Below are positions 45,801-53,753 of a stretch of DNA of 64,000 nt, in pieces. The DNA comes from JANMDU01 sp031375105 (GTDB lineage: Bacteria; Pseudomonadota; Gammaproteobacteria; Burkholderiales; Burkholderiaceae_C). The stretch is taken from the NCBI GenBank assembly GCA_031375105.1, contig JANMHJ010000020.1, forward strand, positions 4,309 to 68,308, written 5' to 3'. Position 1 is the stretch's first letter, and every line of letters begins with the position of its first letter. A model generated the notes under the pieces. That model saw only the letters and a program-made list of their open reading frames with translations. It had not been told where the DNA came from and searched no databases. The translations under genes were made by a program, and so were the position numbers.

Positions 45801-47579
45801 ACACAAACCTATGCTTATTTGATCGGCGATACAAGCAAAGAGGAGCGCAAAGGAGGAACACTGCGAAACCGTGGAACGACAGCGGGCGCAGGTGCAGGCT
45901 CTGTCATCGGGGATATTGTCAATTCAGATCCTCAAGTGATCGGAAAAAAAGACTATGGCTACACTCCTAGCGATTCAAGCTATGCGAGTTTTCTAACAAC
46001 CATTGATTTTGAAATGCTTGCCGTGGGATCTAATGGTGGATACTTTCACATATTCGATGCTGAGCCTGATGCGACAGGTGGCGGAGAGCTTTTGGGATTC
46101 ATGCCGCAGGCTGCACGGCCAGATATCAAAGGTTTGGCAAGCACAGGCTATACGCACCGTAACATGATTGACGGCCCGATAGGTCAAGGGCATGCAAAAA
46201 TTCGTACTCCAGATGATTCCACCGTTAAATGGCGTGCAGTTGCTGTAGGAACGGGTGGTATTGGCGTGCCCACAGTCTTTGCTATTGACACCAGTACAAA
46301 AACCTTTACTGCCAGCAGTATTCTGTGGGAGCTCAACCCTGCATCAGGTCTCGGCACAAATACCAGCACATTCGGTCAAATCATAGGAAGACCCGTGATT
46401 GGAAAAATTCCTTTGGCAGGTGGCACATGGGTTGCCATTTTTGGCAACGGATACAACAGCGCTGACGGCTTAGCCAAACTCTATGTAGTCAGACTCAGAG
46501 ACGGGAATATTTTGAAAGTGCTGGATGCCGGCGTAACGACAGGCAACGGAATGGGTTTTGTCGAGGCGACTCGTAAAACGACAGGTGATATGGATACGAT
46601 TGATTACGTATATGGGGCGGATTACAAAGGTGGTATTTGGCGCTTTGATTTGTCAGACACGAATTCAAATAACTGGCAAGGCCAAACCAGCTTGCTTTAT
46701 AGAACGCCATCTACCCAGCCCGTGACTGCAGAGCTGCGCGTCGGTCCTGCGCCGACACATGCCAATACAACAGGCGGGAAAATGGTGTATTTTGGAACAG
46801 GACAGTTTTTAGCCAGCAATGACGCTGCCGTTACTACAACGCAAGCTTTGTACGGTATCTACGACGACTTGACTTCGATTTCATATCTCACACCAGTATT
46901 AGCAGGTACTACACTGATTTCAACAACAATCTCGGCCGTTGCTGGAGGTGATGTGCGTACTGTCACGACAGTAGCTACTCCCTACTGGTATCAAGACAGT
47001 ACCAAGAAAGGTTGGACCATCCCCTTGGCTGGCAACAACATCACCCTAGGTGAGCGAGTTATCGCACCACCCGTGTTTTATCCGTTAGGAAACGGAACAA
47101 GTGCCATTATCTTTACATCCATCGTACCTTCTGCTGACGATTGCACGGCTGGTTTGGATACTTGGGTGACGGCAGTTGACCCTCTCACCGGTGGGTACAA
47201 GAAAACCTTCAGAAATGGTACTTTCAGCGGTATCAAAATCAATGGTGGCTCTCCTCGTGGCGTGTTTGTTCTGACAGGCGGTAGCGGTAGCGGTAGCGGT
47301 AGCGGTAGCGGTAGCGGTAGCGGTAGCGGTAGCGGTAGCGGTTCTAATGCGGGCGTACCTATTTTGTACACTAGTCAAACGATATTTGATCAAACCGCTC
47401 CAGCTACAAGTTACTCTACTATTGCTGGGGGTGAACAAAGCGTTAGCATCAATGGCGTTATCGGGAAAACACGTGTTCTAGGCATTGAATTGGAATCAGA
47501 AACACCACCAGGCACACCAGTCACACCACTGCCAGGTGTGAATGCACCCAACCGGCAAGTATGGAGACAACTTAAATGA
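42837..47579 (+). CDS. pilY1: PilY1-type pilus tip adhesin
   Basis: About 1580 residues. Start chosen at ATG 42837 because AAAGGA precedes it; an earlier in-frame ATG lies at 42807. Near the N terminus comes a signal-like helix (SVAILLAYILVFCQVVRA). The N-terminal third is an unrelated adhesin-type region (von Willebrand-like in relatives; not clear here). The C-terminal beta-propeller (about 1000-1500) shows VFAIDTSTKTFTASSILWEL, FGNGYNSADGLAKLYVVRL and DMDTIDYVYGADYKGGIWRF, the calcium-binding area of PilY1. Close to the C terminus is a run of ten GGTAGC hexamers encoding Gly-Ser. PilY1 acts in adhesion and in controlling extension and retraction. Confidence 0.9.
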   Translation: MKTTYALQPNFEADFLKLFWGAALSDSIAKFMRYSVAILLAYILVFCQVVRAQTTIDIASVPLLALKSAPGLVMLTMSRDHRLYYAAYNEVSDIDGDGVIDVGFKPGIQYYGYFVSDRCYQYSTAVTPARFIPVSIASAANGCASSAGRWHGNWMNWMATSRMDALRKVLYGGQRVTDTASTTVIQAAHIPPDSHIWGKEYRPSPKGPDTYLIQNYTPMSAPASGKMHIFLMKSEGSASSVYTNLSPPTLRAIADVDIDIDRVWLWASSERPVGGTAGSTGYNRPAPGSSDSLLNTAPTEISYPLPGFPTGSSTYSAVSFPAFVTPPTIRVEACVAISGVRESTCTGYPANSPTIWKPTGVLHDYSTNDSLKFGLLTGSYYNNYSGGVLRKDIGSFKDEFDASTGIFNATVGITRTIDRLTNYGFNIGDQLYSCGFKWTSLRTERECVMWGAPVAEMMYEGLRYFTDKQPMPAFVSGVDGASSPDTRITLPTKTTWLNPFRPKASGGSPICSKPVQMVIADPITSFDSDQLPGAAYSPATGYGAAITNDLLGLQVSTLADQIWTDEFGASTKNFFIGQTTASNYDGNPTAKTANSFKFIRGHAPDETTSQGSYYAASISRFGRETGVPIRSSSTGSTTIAKVDTISIALGSVVPRIELVSSGRLVSLVPFSKMVGGCSNPASPASTPSGFQPTGLITGVFIDKIANSPVPNTDPSINSGRPFARFMVSFSDGDQGGDNEADANVYYTMSINSSGQLVVRLDSYYQATCAQQNMGYVISGTTNDGVYLEVRGVSAGSERYYLDTLPGQSPASATGRSPANATAISNSSASRTFTLTSATAAAGYVPRDPLWYAAKYGGAGVIDASGDPTNYFRIANPAQLPQQMGQAFRSAAALAAVASTSVVGAGNRSAGSAAIYQANYDSLTWSSRVYAFAINASGVASNTATWEASAKIPALGSRNLFLGRGTSTYALTSAGYSGMTSAEQSDFGNTQTYAYLIGDTSKEERKGGTLRNRGTTAGAGAGSVIGDIVNSDPQVIGKKDYGYTPSDSSYASFLTTIDFEMLAVGSNGGYFHIFDAEPDATGGGELLGFMPQAARPDIKGLASTGYTHRNMIDGPIGQGHAKIRTPDDSTVKWRAVAVGTGGIGVPTVFAIDTSTKTFTASSILWELNPASGLGTNTSTFGQIIGRPVIGKIPLAGGTWVAIFGNGYNSADGLAKLYVVRLRDGNILKVLDAGVTTGNGMGFVEATRKTTGDMDTIDYVYGADYKGGIWRFDLSDTNSNNWQGQTSLLYRTPSTQPVTAELRVGPAPTHANTTGGKMVYFGTGQFLASNDAAVTTTQALYGIYDDLTSISYLTPVLAGTTLISTTISAVAGGDVRTVTTVATPYWYQDSTKKGWTIPLAGNNITLGERVIAPPVFYPLGNGTSAIIFTSIVPSADDCTAGLDTWVTAVDPLTGGYKKTFRNGTFSGIKINGGSPRGVFVLTGGSGSGSGSGSGSGSGSGSGSGSNAGVPILYTSQTIFDQTAPATSYSTIAGGEQSVSINGVIGKTRVLGIELESETPPGTPVTPLPGVNAPNRQVWRQLK
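47280..47339 (+). repeat. Ten tandem GGTAGC hexamers in pilY1
   Basis: Perfect 6-base repeat, ten copies, in frame and coding for (Gly-Ser)10, followed by one GGT-TCT. Changes in copy number would alter the length of a flexible linker by two residues each and would not break the frame. Confidence 0.97.
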
Positions 47580-47611
47580 TGTTTGATAATTTAAAGAGGA
47601 TTCAAGTTGAC

Positions 47612-48043
47612 ATGCATACAAACAGAAATTCCACAGGATTTACTCTGATTGAATTGATGATTGTCGTAGCAATCATCGGTATCTTGGCTGCAATCGCAAT
47701 CCCGCGTTATACGCAGTACATAGAGCGCGGATATCGCGCAAGTGCGCGGACTGCATTATTGGAAGTGGCACAATTCATGGAGCGGTATCGCTCTGTCAAT
47801 TTCCGGTTCAGCACGGCTGCTGGTAACGCGACAGCTCCCACATTGCCTACTCGGCTACAGACCGCCCCTCCTGAGGGAACGGCCAGATATGCAATTACAG
47901 TGAGTTCTGTATCTGATATCGATTTTGTTTTGACAGCGACACCATCTGGGTGGACGGACGCCAGTTGCGGCACGTTGACGCTCACAAATTTAGGGGTCAA
48001 GGCCAGTGGCACGGGAACGACAGCCAGTTGCTGGGTGCGTTGA
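47612..48043 (+). CDS. pilE: Type IV pilin PilE-like
   Basis: 143 residues from ATG 47612 (AGAGGA upstream), though a longer frame from 47576 overlaps the pilY1 stop (ATGA). Clear pilin motif: GFTLIELMIVVAIIGILAAI, then AIPRYTQYIERGYRASARTA. The C-terminal region has two Cys (SCGTL and SCWVR) for the D-loop disulphide. It may be a PilE minor pilin that closes the operon rather than the main subunit, since it is coded behind pilY1. Confidence 0.9.
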   Translation: MHTNRNSTGFTLIELMIVVAIIGILAAIAIPRYTQYIERGYRASARTALLEVAQFMERYRSVNFRFSTAAGNATAPTLPTRLQTAPPEGTARYAITVSSVSDIDFVLTATPSGWTDASCGTLTLTNLGVKASGTGTTASCWVR

Positions 48044-48046
48044 AAA

Positions 48047-48496
48047 CTACTTCCTCACCTCATCCACCATCGCCCGAAAATCGTCAATATCTTCAAAGCT
48101 GCGATACACGCTGGCGAAGCGGATGTAGGCGACTTTGTCTAGGCGTTTGAGCTCACGCATGACGAGCTCGCCGATTCGGCTGCTTTGGACTTCTCGGGTG
48201 GGGCTACTCAAGAGTTTTTCTTCGATGCGCTCGATGGCACTGTCTATTTGCTCGGTGCTGACGGGGCGTTTGCGCAGGGCGAGGTTGAGGCTGGCGCGCA
48301 GCTTGGCGGCTTCGTACTCGATGCGGCGGCCGTCTTTTTTGACGACTGTGGGGAAATTGACCTCGGGGCGCTCATAGGTGGTGAAACGCTTTTCGCAGCT
48401 GGCGCATTGGCGGCGGCGACGGATGGAGTCTGCGTCTTCTGAAATACGCGTTTCGACGACTTGGGTGTCGGTATGGGAGCAGAAGGGGCAGCGCAT
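48047..48496 (-). CDS. nrdR: Transcriptional repressor NrdR
   Basis: 149 residues. Zinc ribbon MRCPFCSHTDTQVVETR and CASCEKRFTTYERPEV at the N terminus (Cys 3, 6, 31, 34), then the ATP cone with VVKKDGRRIEYEAAKLRASL. It represses ribonucleotide reductase genes in response to dATP/ATP. Ends just past the pilE end: the two genes converge with 3 bases between. In most relatives nrdR is next to glyA, as here. Confidence 0.96.
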   Translation of the reverse strand: MRCPFCSHTDTQVVETRISEDADSIRRRRQCASCEKRFTTYERPEVNFPTVVKKDGRRIEYEAAKLRASLNLALRKRPVSTEQIDSAIERIEEKLLSSPTREVQSSRIGELVMRELKRLDKVAYIRFASVYRSFEDIDDFRAMVDEVRK

Positions 48497-48534
48497 GGCC
48501 GATTCTAGGGCTTTTTTGCTTCTTTATACAAAGA

Positions 48535-48590
48535 AAATGGCTGTTTGCCGTTATAGAACCTGCGTAGTGTGCTATTTATTTGATAGTAAT
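48535..48590 (+). repeat. Dispersed palindromic repeat, copy 12
   Basis: AAATGGCTGTTTGCC, GTTATAGAACCTGCGTAG, TGCTATTTATTTGATAG. Lies between the starts of nrdR and the end of glyA, in non-coding DNA. Confidence 0.78.
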
Positions 48591-48619
48591 TGACATGGGC
48601 AGGCTACAGGCCAGAAGGC

Positions 48620-48647
48620 CTCAAGCCTGCGCTAAGCAAGGCTTGAG
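48620..48647 (-). other. Hairpin behind glyA
   Basis: CTCAAGCC (48620-48627) and GGCTTGAG (48640-48647) form an 8-base stem with a 12-base loop just downstream of the glyA stop. No T-run follows on either strand, so it is not a standard terminator but may protect the mRNA end. Confidence 0.35.
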
Positions 48648-48660
48648 AAGGACTTCGGCA

Positions 48661-49905
48661 TCAGCCGTAAACCGGGAAACGGCTGGTCAGCGCCACGACT
48701 TTGGCTCTCACGGCTTCGATATTGGCGGGATCGCGCGGGTTGTCGAGCACATCGGCGATCAAATTCGCTGTGGCGCGGGCTTCTTCGTCTTTGAAGCCGC
48801 GTGTCGTCATGGCGGGTGTGCCGATGCGCACGCCGCTGGTGACCATTGGTTTTTCTGGGTCGTTGGGGATGCCGTTTTTGTTGATGGTCATATAAGCTTC
48901 GCCCAAGATGGCTTCAGCCTCTTTGCCGGTGATGTTTTTGTTACGCAAATCGACCAGCATGACGTGGCTTTCTGTGCGGCCACTGACGATGCGCAGGCCA
49001 CGCTGTACCAAGGTTTCAGCCACGATTTGGGCGTTTTTGATGACCTGTGCCTGATAAACCTTGAAGCTGGGCTCCAGCGCTTCTTTGAAAGCAATCGCTT
49101 TAGCCGCGATGACGTGCATGAGCGGGCCGCCTTGCAGACCGGGGAAAACAGCGCTGTTAATCGCCTTTTCGTGTTCCGCCTTCATCAAAATGATGCCGCC
49201 GCGCGGGCCGCGCAGGCTTTTGTGGGTGGTGGAGGTGACCACATCGGCATGAGGGATCGGGCTGGGGTAGACGCCGCCGGCAATCAGGCCAGCGTAATGC
49301 GCCATATCCACCATGAAAATCGCGCCAATGGCTTTGGCGACTTTGGCGAAACGCTCGAAATCAATTTTCAAGGAATAGGCGGATGCGCCTGCAATGATGA
49401 GCTTAGGTTTTTTCTCGTGAGCCAAGCGCTCCATCGCGTCGTAATCAATCTCTTCTTTGGCATCGAGCCCGTAGGAGACGACGTTGAACCATTTGCCGCT
49501 CATATTAAGAGGCATGCCGTGGGTCAAGTGGCCACCTTCGGCCAAGCTCATGCCCATGATGGTGTCGCCCGGCTTCAAAAAGGCGAGGAAAACAGCTTGG
49601 TTGGCTGACGCGCCGCAATGCGGTTGCACGTTGGCGGCATCGGCGCCGAAGAGTTGCTTGACGCGGTTGATGGCCAAGGTTTCGGCCACGTCAACGTTGA
49701 CACAGCCGCCGTAATAGCGCTTGCCTGGGTAGCCCTCTGCATACTTATTGGTGAACTGTGTGCCTTGCGCGGCCATGACGGCGGGGGAGGCATAGTTTTC
49801 GCTGGCGATCAGCTCGATGTGATGCTCTTGGCGAATGTTTTCCGCTTGAATGGCGGCATAAAGCTCAGGATCGGTTTGTTCGATGAGGATATTGCGGTTG
49901 TACAT
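48661..49905 (-). CDS. glyA: Serine hydroxymethyltransferase
   Basis: PLP enzyme linking serine/glycine and tetrahydrofolate one-carbon units. 414 residues. Signatures: ENYASPAVMAAQGTQFTNKY, YGGCVNVDVAETLA, the PLP lysine segment HADVVTSTTHKSLRGPRGG (about 219-237), and VRIGTPAMTTRGF. Its 5' leader holds a probable ZTP riboswitch; ribosome site AGGA is at the expected distance and lies in a small hairpin. Confidence 0.97.
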   Translation of the reverse strand: MYNRNILIEQTDPELYAAIQAENIRQEHHIELIASENYASPAVMAAQGTQFTNKYAEGYPGKRYYGGCVNVDVAETLAINRVKQLFGADAANVQPHCGASANQAVFLAFLKPGDTIMGMSLAEGGHLTHGMPLNMSGKWFNVVSYGLDAKEEIDYDAMERLAHEKKPKLIIAGASAYSLKIDFERFAKVAKAIGAIFMVDMAHYAGLIAGGVYPSPIPHADVVTSTTHKSLRGPRGGIILMKAEHEKAINSAVFPGLQGGPLMHVIAAKAIAFKEALEPSFKVYQAQVIKNAQIVAETLVQRGLRIVSGRTESHVMLVDLRNKNITGKEAEAILGEAYMTINKNGIPNDPEKPMVTSGVRIGTPAMTTRGFKDEEARATANLIADVLDNPRDPANIEAVRAKVVALTSRFPVYG

Positions 49906-49949
49906 GATGGCAGTCCTAAATTAGGAGGTGACCTGGCCGATGAATAACC

Positions 49950-50065
49950 GGCAGGGCTGCCCAGGCGAACGGCTGAACGCAGAGGCTTTAAGCCTAAGCG
50001 GTGCGCTTCCCAGTGGTGTCCCACGTCAGCAGAAGAGTCTGCCTATCGCCAGTTGCGCACCACAT
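49950..50065 (-). ncRNA. Probable ZTP (pfl) riboswitch upstream of glyA
   Basis: On the minus strand the leader reads GCGCAACTGGCGATAGGC (from about 50058), GTGGGACACCACTGGGAAGC and, at the 3' end, CCGTTCGCCTGGGCAG. These three conserved blocks and their spacing fit the pfl motif that binds ZTP/ZMP and controls one-carbon genes such as glyA. After it the mRNA has CCTAATTTAGG, which can fold on itself and hide the AGG of the ribosome site. Recognition is by pattern, not by a covariance model. Confidence 0.75.
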
Positions 50066-50108
50066 AAGTTTAGCCTACAAATACATCGCGCCAAAGCCGC
50101 GCGGCCAC

Positions 50109-50133
50109 AAAAAAGGCCAGGAGAACCTGGCCT
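50109..50133 (-). terminator. Rho-independent terminator behind the transglycosylase gene
   Basis: AGGCCAGG (50114-50121) and CCTGGCCT (50126-50133) form an 8-base stem with an AGAA/TTCT loop. On the minus strand it is followed by a run of T (complement of the A run before 50114). Ends transcripts from the lytic transglycosylase gene before the glyA leader starts. Confidence 0.85.
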
Positions 50134-50152
50134 GATTGGGCGAGTGCAGCCC

Positions 50153-50965
50153 TCAAAGCGCGGCAACTTTGTCAGGGTCAGGCTCTGCTACAGGCGCGGG
50201 CGTGACAGCTGGCACAGACGCTGGCTGGCTTGGCAGGAGCAGAGGCACGCTCTGCCCAGAGGCCACTTGACGCAACCTAGCCTGCTCAGCCAGCACTTTG
50301 GCTGTGTAACCGCCTTCGGTGGCATCGCTGGTTGCGCCCACATACTGACGGAGGCCACCTTCGACTGAGCCGGCCCGCTTAATGCATTCCTGCAAGACCT
50401 TCACACCGACGCGTAGATTGGTCACTGGGTCAAACGCAGCCAAATTTCCGCCAAAGCCTTGATACTTGTCAGTGTGAATCTTGGTCATCACCTGCATCAG
50501 ACCTTGTGCGCCCACCGGGCTTTGCGCGAATGGGTTGAAGCTCGACTCCACCGCCATGATGGCCAAAATCAGGGTTGGCTCCAGTTTGGTTTTTAGGCCC
50601 AACTCATAGGCTTCTGCTACCAAAGCACCCAGTGGCTCGGGAGCTACTTTGTATTTTTTGGACAGCCAGAAAGCCACTGCGGCTTGCTGTTTGGGTAAAT
50701 CCTTCAGATGGGTGGCCGTGGCGCGGTCAATCGCGTCAGCATCTACTTGAATGTCAGATGAGACGGTTTGGCGCGCTTGCAGCCAGCCGAGCAGGGCGGT
50801 TTCGCCTTCGTTTCTGAGCTCGGGCTTGAAGAACAAGGCGGCCAGCCCCAAGGCGGCCACCATACCCACCATGGCAAAGCCATTGTGGGCAATTTCAAAA
50901 CAGCCTTGAGCCACGTCTTTCAAAAAGACTTTGAGCCCATTGGCAAAAGTGTTGATCGCTGTCAT
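50153..50965 (-). CDS. Lytic transglycosylase, SLT/MltC-like domain
   Basis: 270 residues from ATG 50965 (AAAGG upstream); the longer frame to 51040 has no support. One N-terminal membrane helix (about 28-48, AMVGMVAALGLAALFF) then a SLT domain (about 125-235) with AIMAVESSFNPFAQSPVGAQ, in which the Glu is the catalytic acid, and GLMQVM. The tail (about 240-270) is Pro/Val/Ala-rich. Cuts peptidoglycan glycan strands, probably anchored in the inner membrane facing the periplasm. Exact role is unknown. Confidence 0.85.
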   Translation of the reverse strand: MTAINTFANGLKVFLKDVAQGCFEIAHNGFAMVGMVAALGLAALFFKPELRNEGETALLGWLQARQTVSSDIQVDADAIDRATATHLKDLPKQQAAVAFWLSKKYKVAPEPLGALVAEAYELGLKTKLEPTLILAIMAVESSFNPFAQSPVGAQGLMQVMTKIHTDKYQGFGGNLAAFDPVTNLRVGVKVLQECIKRAGSVEGGLRQYVGATSDATEGGYTAKVLAEQARLRQVASGQSVPLLLPSQPASVPAVTPAPVAEPDPDKVAAL

Positions 50966-51455
50966 CAGCAATGCCTTTCTATACGCGAGCCTGAGGTCTG
51001 AAAAAAGTGCGTTTTCTGGAACGCTCTCTTGCAAACCCATCTCGTTTTGATTGGACCTGTGTTGCTAGGATGGGCCAGCAGCCTAAAATGAGGCTTGCTT
51101 GCCGACCGTGTTACCCCAACAACGCCTTGCTGCCGGCCTGCCCCGAATACTTAGGCTGATACCGACGCCTCACATCTTGCGATGGAGGTGGAGAAGAACC
51201 TGCCCAACATGGAACTCCTGGGGCGCGGTGTGTCGCTATGACACCTCGATTATAAATCGCCCACATACACAGTCAATTATGAAAAATGGGTTTCATATTC
51301 TAATTTCGTGAGTTTATTGGCGTAAATGTGGCAAATAAGCTGTCTTTTTGCCCAGATTTCACGGTTTGGCCGAAGAAACAGTGCCTGAGCAACGACAATC
51401 GGGGCTAGAGTGAGCGCGTCTGGCGTTGTCACAAGCTATCGGTAAACTTCTGAGT
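50966..51455. other. Gene-poor stretch before the O-antigen-ligase-like gene
   Basis: About 490 bases between divergent genes. A frame at 51099-51311 (70 codons) has poor codon use and no ribosome site, so I do not call it. Small hairpins are visible at about 51215-51240 (GGTGT...ACACC) and 51244-51256 (CGATT...AATCG). Part of this region (51120-51240) is G/C-rich and may be structured RNA, but it fits no family I can name. Promoters for the flanking genes must lie here. Confidence 0.35.
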
Positions 51456-53726
51456 ATGGCCAAGAAAAAGCGTGTCAATCCTTCTAAGCAGGCAGTGGTG
51501 TCTGCGCCACCAGTAGCGCCGCAAGTTCAAGGCTTAGTGGATCTCAAAGTGAAGGTGCAAACCCAGCAAGCGGCGACCAGGCCGCTTTTGGCCTTGCCGG
51601 TTGAGATTGGCCGGGGCGACTGGACCGCCATTATCTTGGCCTTGATGCTGTTTTTCACCCCTGCATTGGGTGTGCCGCACGAGATGATGCTGCAGGACAC
51701 GCTCAAATCCATCATTGTGGCCTTTATGAGCTTGGGTGCTGCGCTGCTGCTCTTTTGGCGCCAACGCAACAGGCGCGACGCGCTACGCTGGCATTTTGTG
51801 ATGTGGCTGCCCATCTTGCTTTGCGTGTATGCGCTGGGCAGTATGGTTTGGGCCCATACCTATCTGGCTGGGGTGGAGGCGATTCGCTGGTTTTTGTTTG
51901 CGGTGATTGTTTGGTTGGTGCTCAATTGCGTGACGCGAGAGCGCCTGCCGATGCTGGCTTGGGCGATTCATCTGGGCGCTTTGGCAGTTGCGTTGCTCGG
52001 GGCTGGGCAGTATTGGCAAGATGTACGTTTCATTCCTCAGGGCCCCAATCCAGCGGCCACATTTGTGAACCGCAACTTTGCCGCAGAATTCATGTGTATG
52101 ACGCTGGTATTTTCTGCTTGGCTGATGTTGCGGGAGCGACGCAGTGCAGTTTTGGTGTTTCTCGCAGGGACGATCGGCTTTCATCTGGTTTATTTGATGA
52201 TGTGCGGTACACGTTCGGCGCTGGTGGGCACCTACGCCAGTTTTTTCTTCATTGCTGTGATGGCCTGGAAGTTTCGCGGCTTGTTGGCTTTTCCGCGTTG
52301 GACGAGCACGCAGCGTATTCTGATTCCTGGTGTCATGCTCGTTGTGTTGTTTGGCCTGGGCTCTTTGCCTTCGGCCAGTTCGTTTGCGGAATACAAAGGT
52401 CAAACGCCTTTAGAGCGCGTCTTCAAGCGGACTGCGGCAATTCAAGCGACGGACGGCACACTGGGCATTCGTATGGTGATGTGGAAAGCCTCTTGGACCA
52501 TGATCAAGGCGCGGCCCTTTTCAGGTGTGGGGGCGGGCACATGGGAGTCAGATATTCCGCTGTATCAAGCCGCTGGCTCGCAGCTGGAAACTGATTATTA
52601 CGTCCACAACGAGATCATTCAAGTGGTTGCAGAATATGGCATCGCTGGCTGGTTGTTCCTGCTCGGTTTGATTGCCTACAGTTTGCGCAGCGCTTGGCTG
52701 ACTTTTCGGGCCAAGACGGAGCCTGAAATGCAGGAGGGGCTGATACGGGCTGTGGCACTGACCAGTCTGCTGGCTCTGATGATTGTCTCCAACATCGGCT
52801 TTCCTTGGCGACTGGCGACCACAGGGGTGATGTTTGCCCTGTGCTTAGGTATATTGGCCGCATGTGATGCGCGCCAAGGGCTACGCAAGTTGCTCGGAGC
52901 GCAGCGATTGGAGTGGTCTCCCGCAGCATCTCAGATTTCAGCAGTTGCTACCGTGGGTTGCTTGGCATTGGCTGGCTACATTTCCTACAAAGCAGCCGAG
53001 TGCGAGCAAAAAATCGTGAACGCCGTGAAAATGGCTTTGTCGATCTCGGCTTCAGGCACCCCCAACAGCCCGCGCTTTGACAAATTGAAGCGTGAGATGT
53101 TGGATTCAGCCCGCGCAGGCATTGCGATTAATCCGCATTACCGCAAGATCACACCGATGCTGGGCGATGAACTGGCCAAGTGGGGCGATTGGAAGAATGC
53201 CACTTGGGTGTGGGAAAGTGTTTTGGGCTCGCGGCCTTATGTTGCGGCGATTGCCAGCAACATCGCTCGCGGGCATTTGGCATTGGGGAATATCGATAAG
53301 TCTTTTGAATTCTTAGAAAAAGCCAAACGCGTGCAACCCAAAGCAGTGAGCGTACGTTCGTTGGAAGTCATTTTGCTTTCTCGCTCCGGCAAAGAGGCTC
53401 AGGCGTTGGCAATTACACGCGAAGCGTTTGCCGACAAAGCCATGGACTTGGACATGATGAATTCCGCTTATGTCTTGGGTATCCGCTCGAGTGATTTTAA
53501 ATTCGCTATTGATGCAATGACTCTTCGCAACCAAGCCGTGCCGCAGCAAGCGGTGGACGGTTGGATGAAGATTGGGGGCATTTACGACAACTATCTCAAG
53601 GACGAGACCAAAGCAGTGGATGCGTTCCGAAAGGCCTATGTGGCAAGTAAAAATGCGCCGACTGTGTTGGCGCAGATTCCAGCGGCTTATCACGGTCGCA
53701 TTGCACTGCCTTCAAACCCCCAGTGA
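51456..53726 (+). CDS. O-antigen ligase family (Wzy/WaaL/PglL-like) membrane protein
   Basis: 756 residues from ATG 51456. About 12 membrane helices (about 55-470) with the large periplasmic loop before the Wzy_C domain: NRNFAAEFMCMTLVFSAWLM, GTRSALVGTYASFFF and the loop to FSGVGAGTWE. The C-terminal 250 residues are soluble and helical, TPR-like (WVWESVLGSRPYVAAIASNIAR, then LEKAKRVQPKAV). Such proteins join O-antigen to lipid A or glycans to pilins; with pilus genes about 4 kb away, a pilin-glycosylating PglL/PilO role is possible but unproven. Confidence 0.8.
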   Translation: MAKKKRVNPSKQAVVSAPPVAPQVQGLVDLKVKVQTQQAATRPLLALPVEIGRGDWTAIILALMLFFTPALGVPHEMMLQDTLKSIIVAFMSLGAALLLFWRQRNRRDALRWHFVMWLPILLCVYALGSMVWAHTYLAGVEAIRWFLFAVIVWLVLNCVTRERLPMLAWAIHLGALAVALLGAGQYWQDVRFIPQGPNPAATFVNRNFAAEFMCMTLVFSAWLMLRERRSAVLVFLAGTIGFHLVYLMMCGTRSALVGTYASFFFIAVMAWKFRGLLAFPRWTSTQRILIPGVMLVVLFGLGSLPSASSFAEYKGQTPLERVFKRTAAIQATDGTLGIRMVMWKASWTMIKARPFSGVGAGTWESDIPLYQAAGSQLETDYYVHNEIIQVVAEYGIAGWLFLLGLIAYSLRSAWLTFRAKTEPEMQEGLIRAVALTSLLALMIVSNIGFPWRLATTGVMFALCLGILAACDARQGLRKLLGAQRLEWSPAASQISAVATVGCLALAGYISYKAAECEQKIVNAVKMALSISASGTPNSPRFDKLKREMLDSARAGIAINPHYRKITPMLGDELAKWGDWKNATWVWESVLGSRPYVAAIASNIARGHLALGNIDKSFEFLEKAKRVQPKAVSVRSLEVILLSRSGKEAQALAITREAFADKAMDLDMMNSAYVLGIRSSDFKFAIDAMTLRNQAVPQQAVDGWMKIGGIYDNYLKDETKAVDAFRKAYVASKNAPTVLAQIPAAYHGRIALPSNPQ

Positions 53727-53753
53727 GGCGGCGTGTGTCTTAAGCTGGCGGCT

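Noticed and set aside
47280..47339. Short tandem repeats as a CRISPR array
   Set aside because: Perfect 6-base tandem units without spacers; they encode Gly-Ser in pilY1.
48580..49608. 342-codon plus-strand frame opposite glyA
   Set aside because: Antisense shadow of glyA, a highly conserved gene with a riboswitch leader.
51099..51311. 70-codon frame before the O-antigen-ligase-like gene
   Set aside because: No ribosome site, odd composition, not like any known protein.
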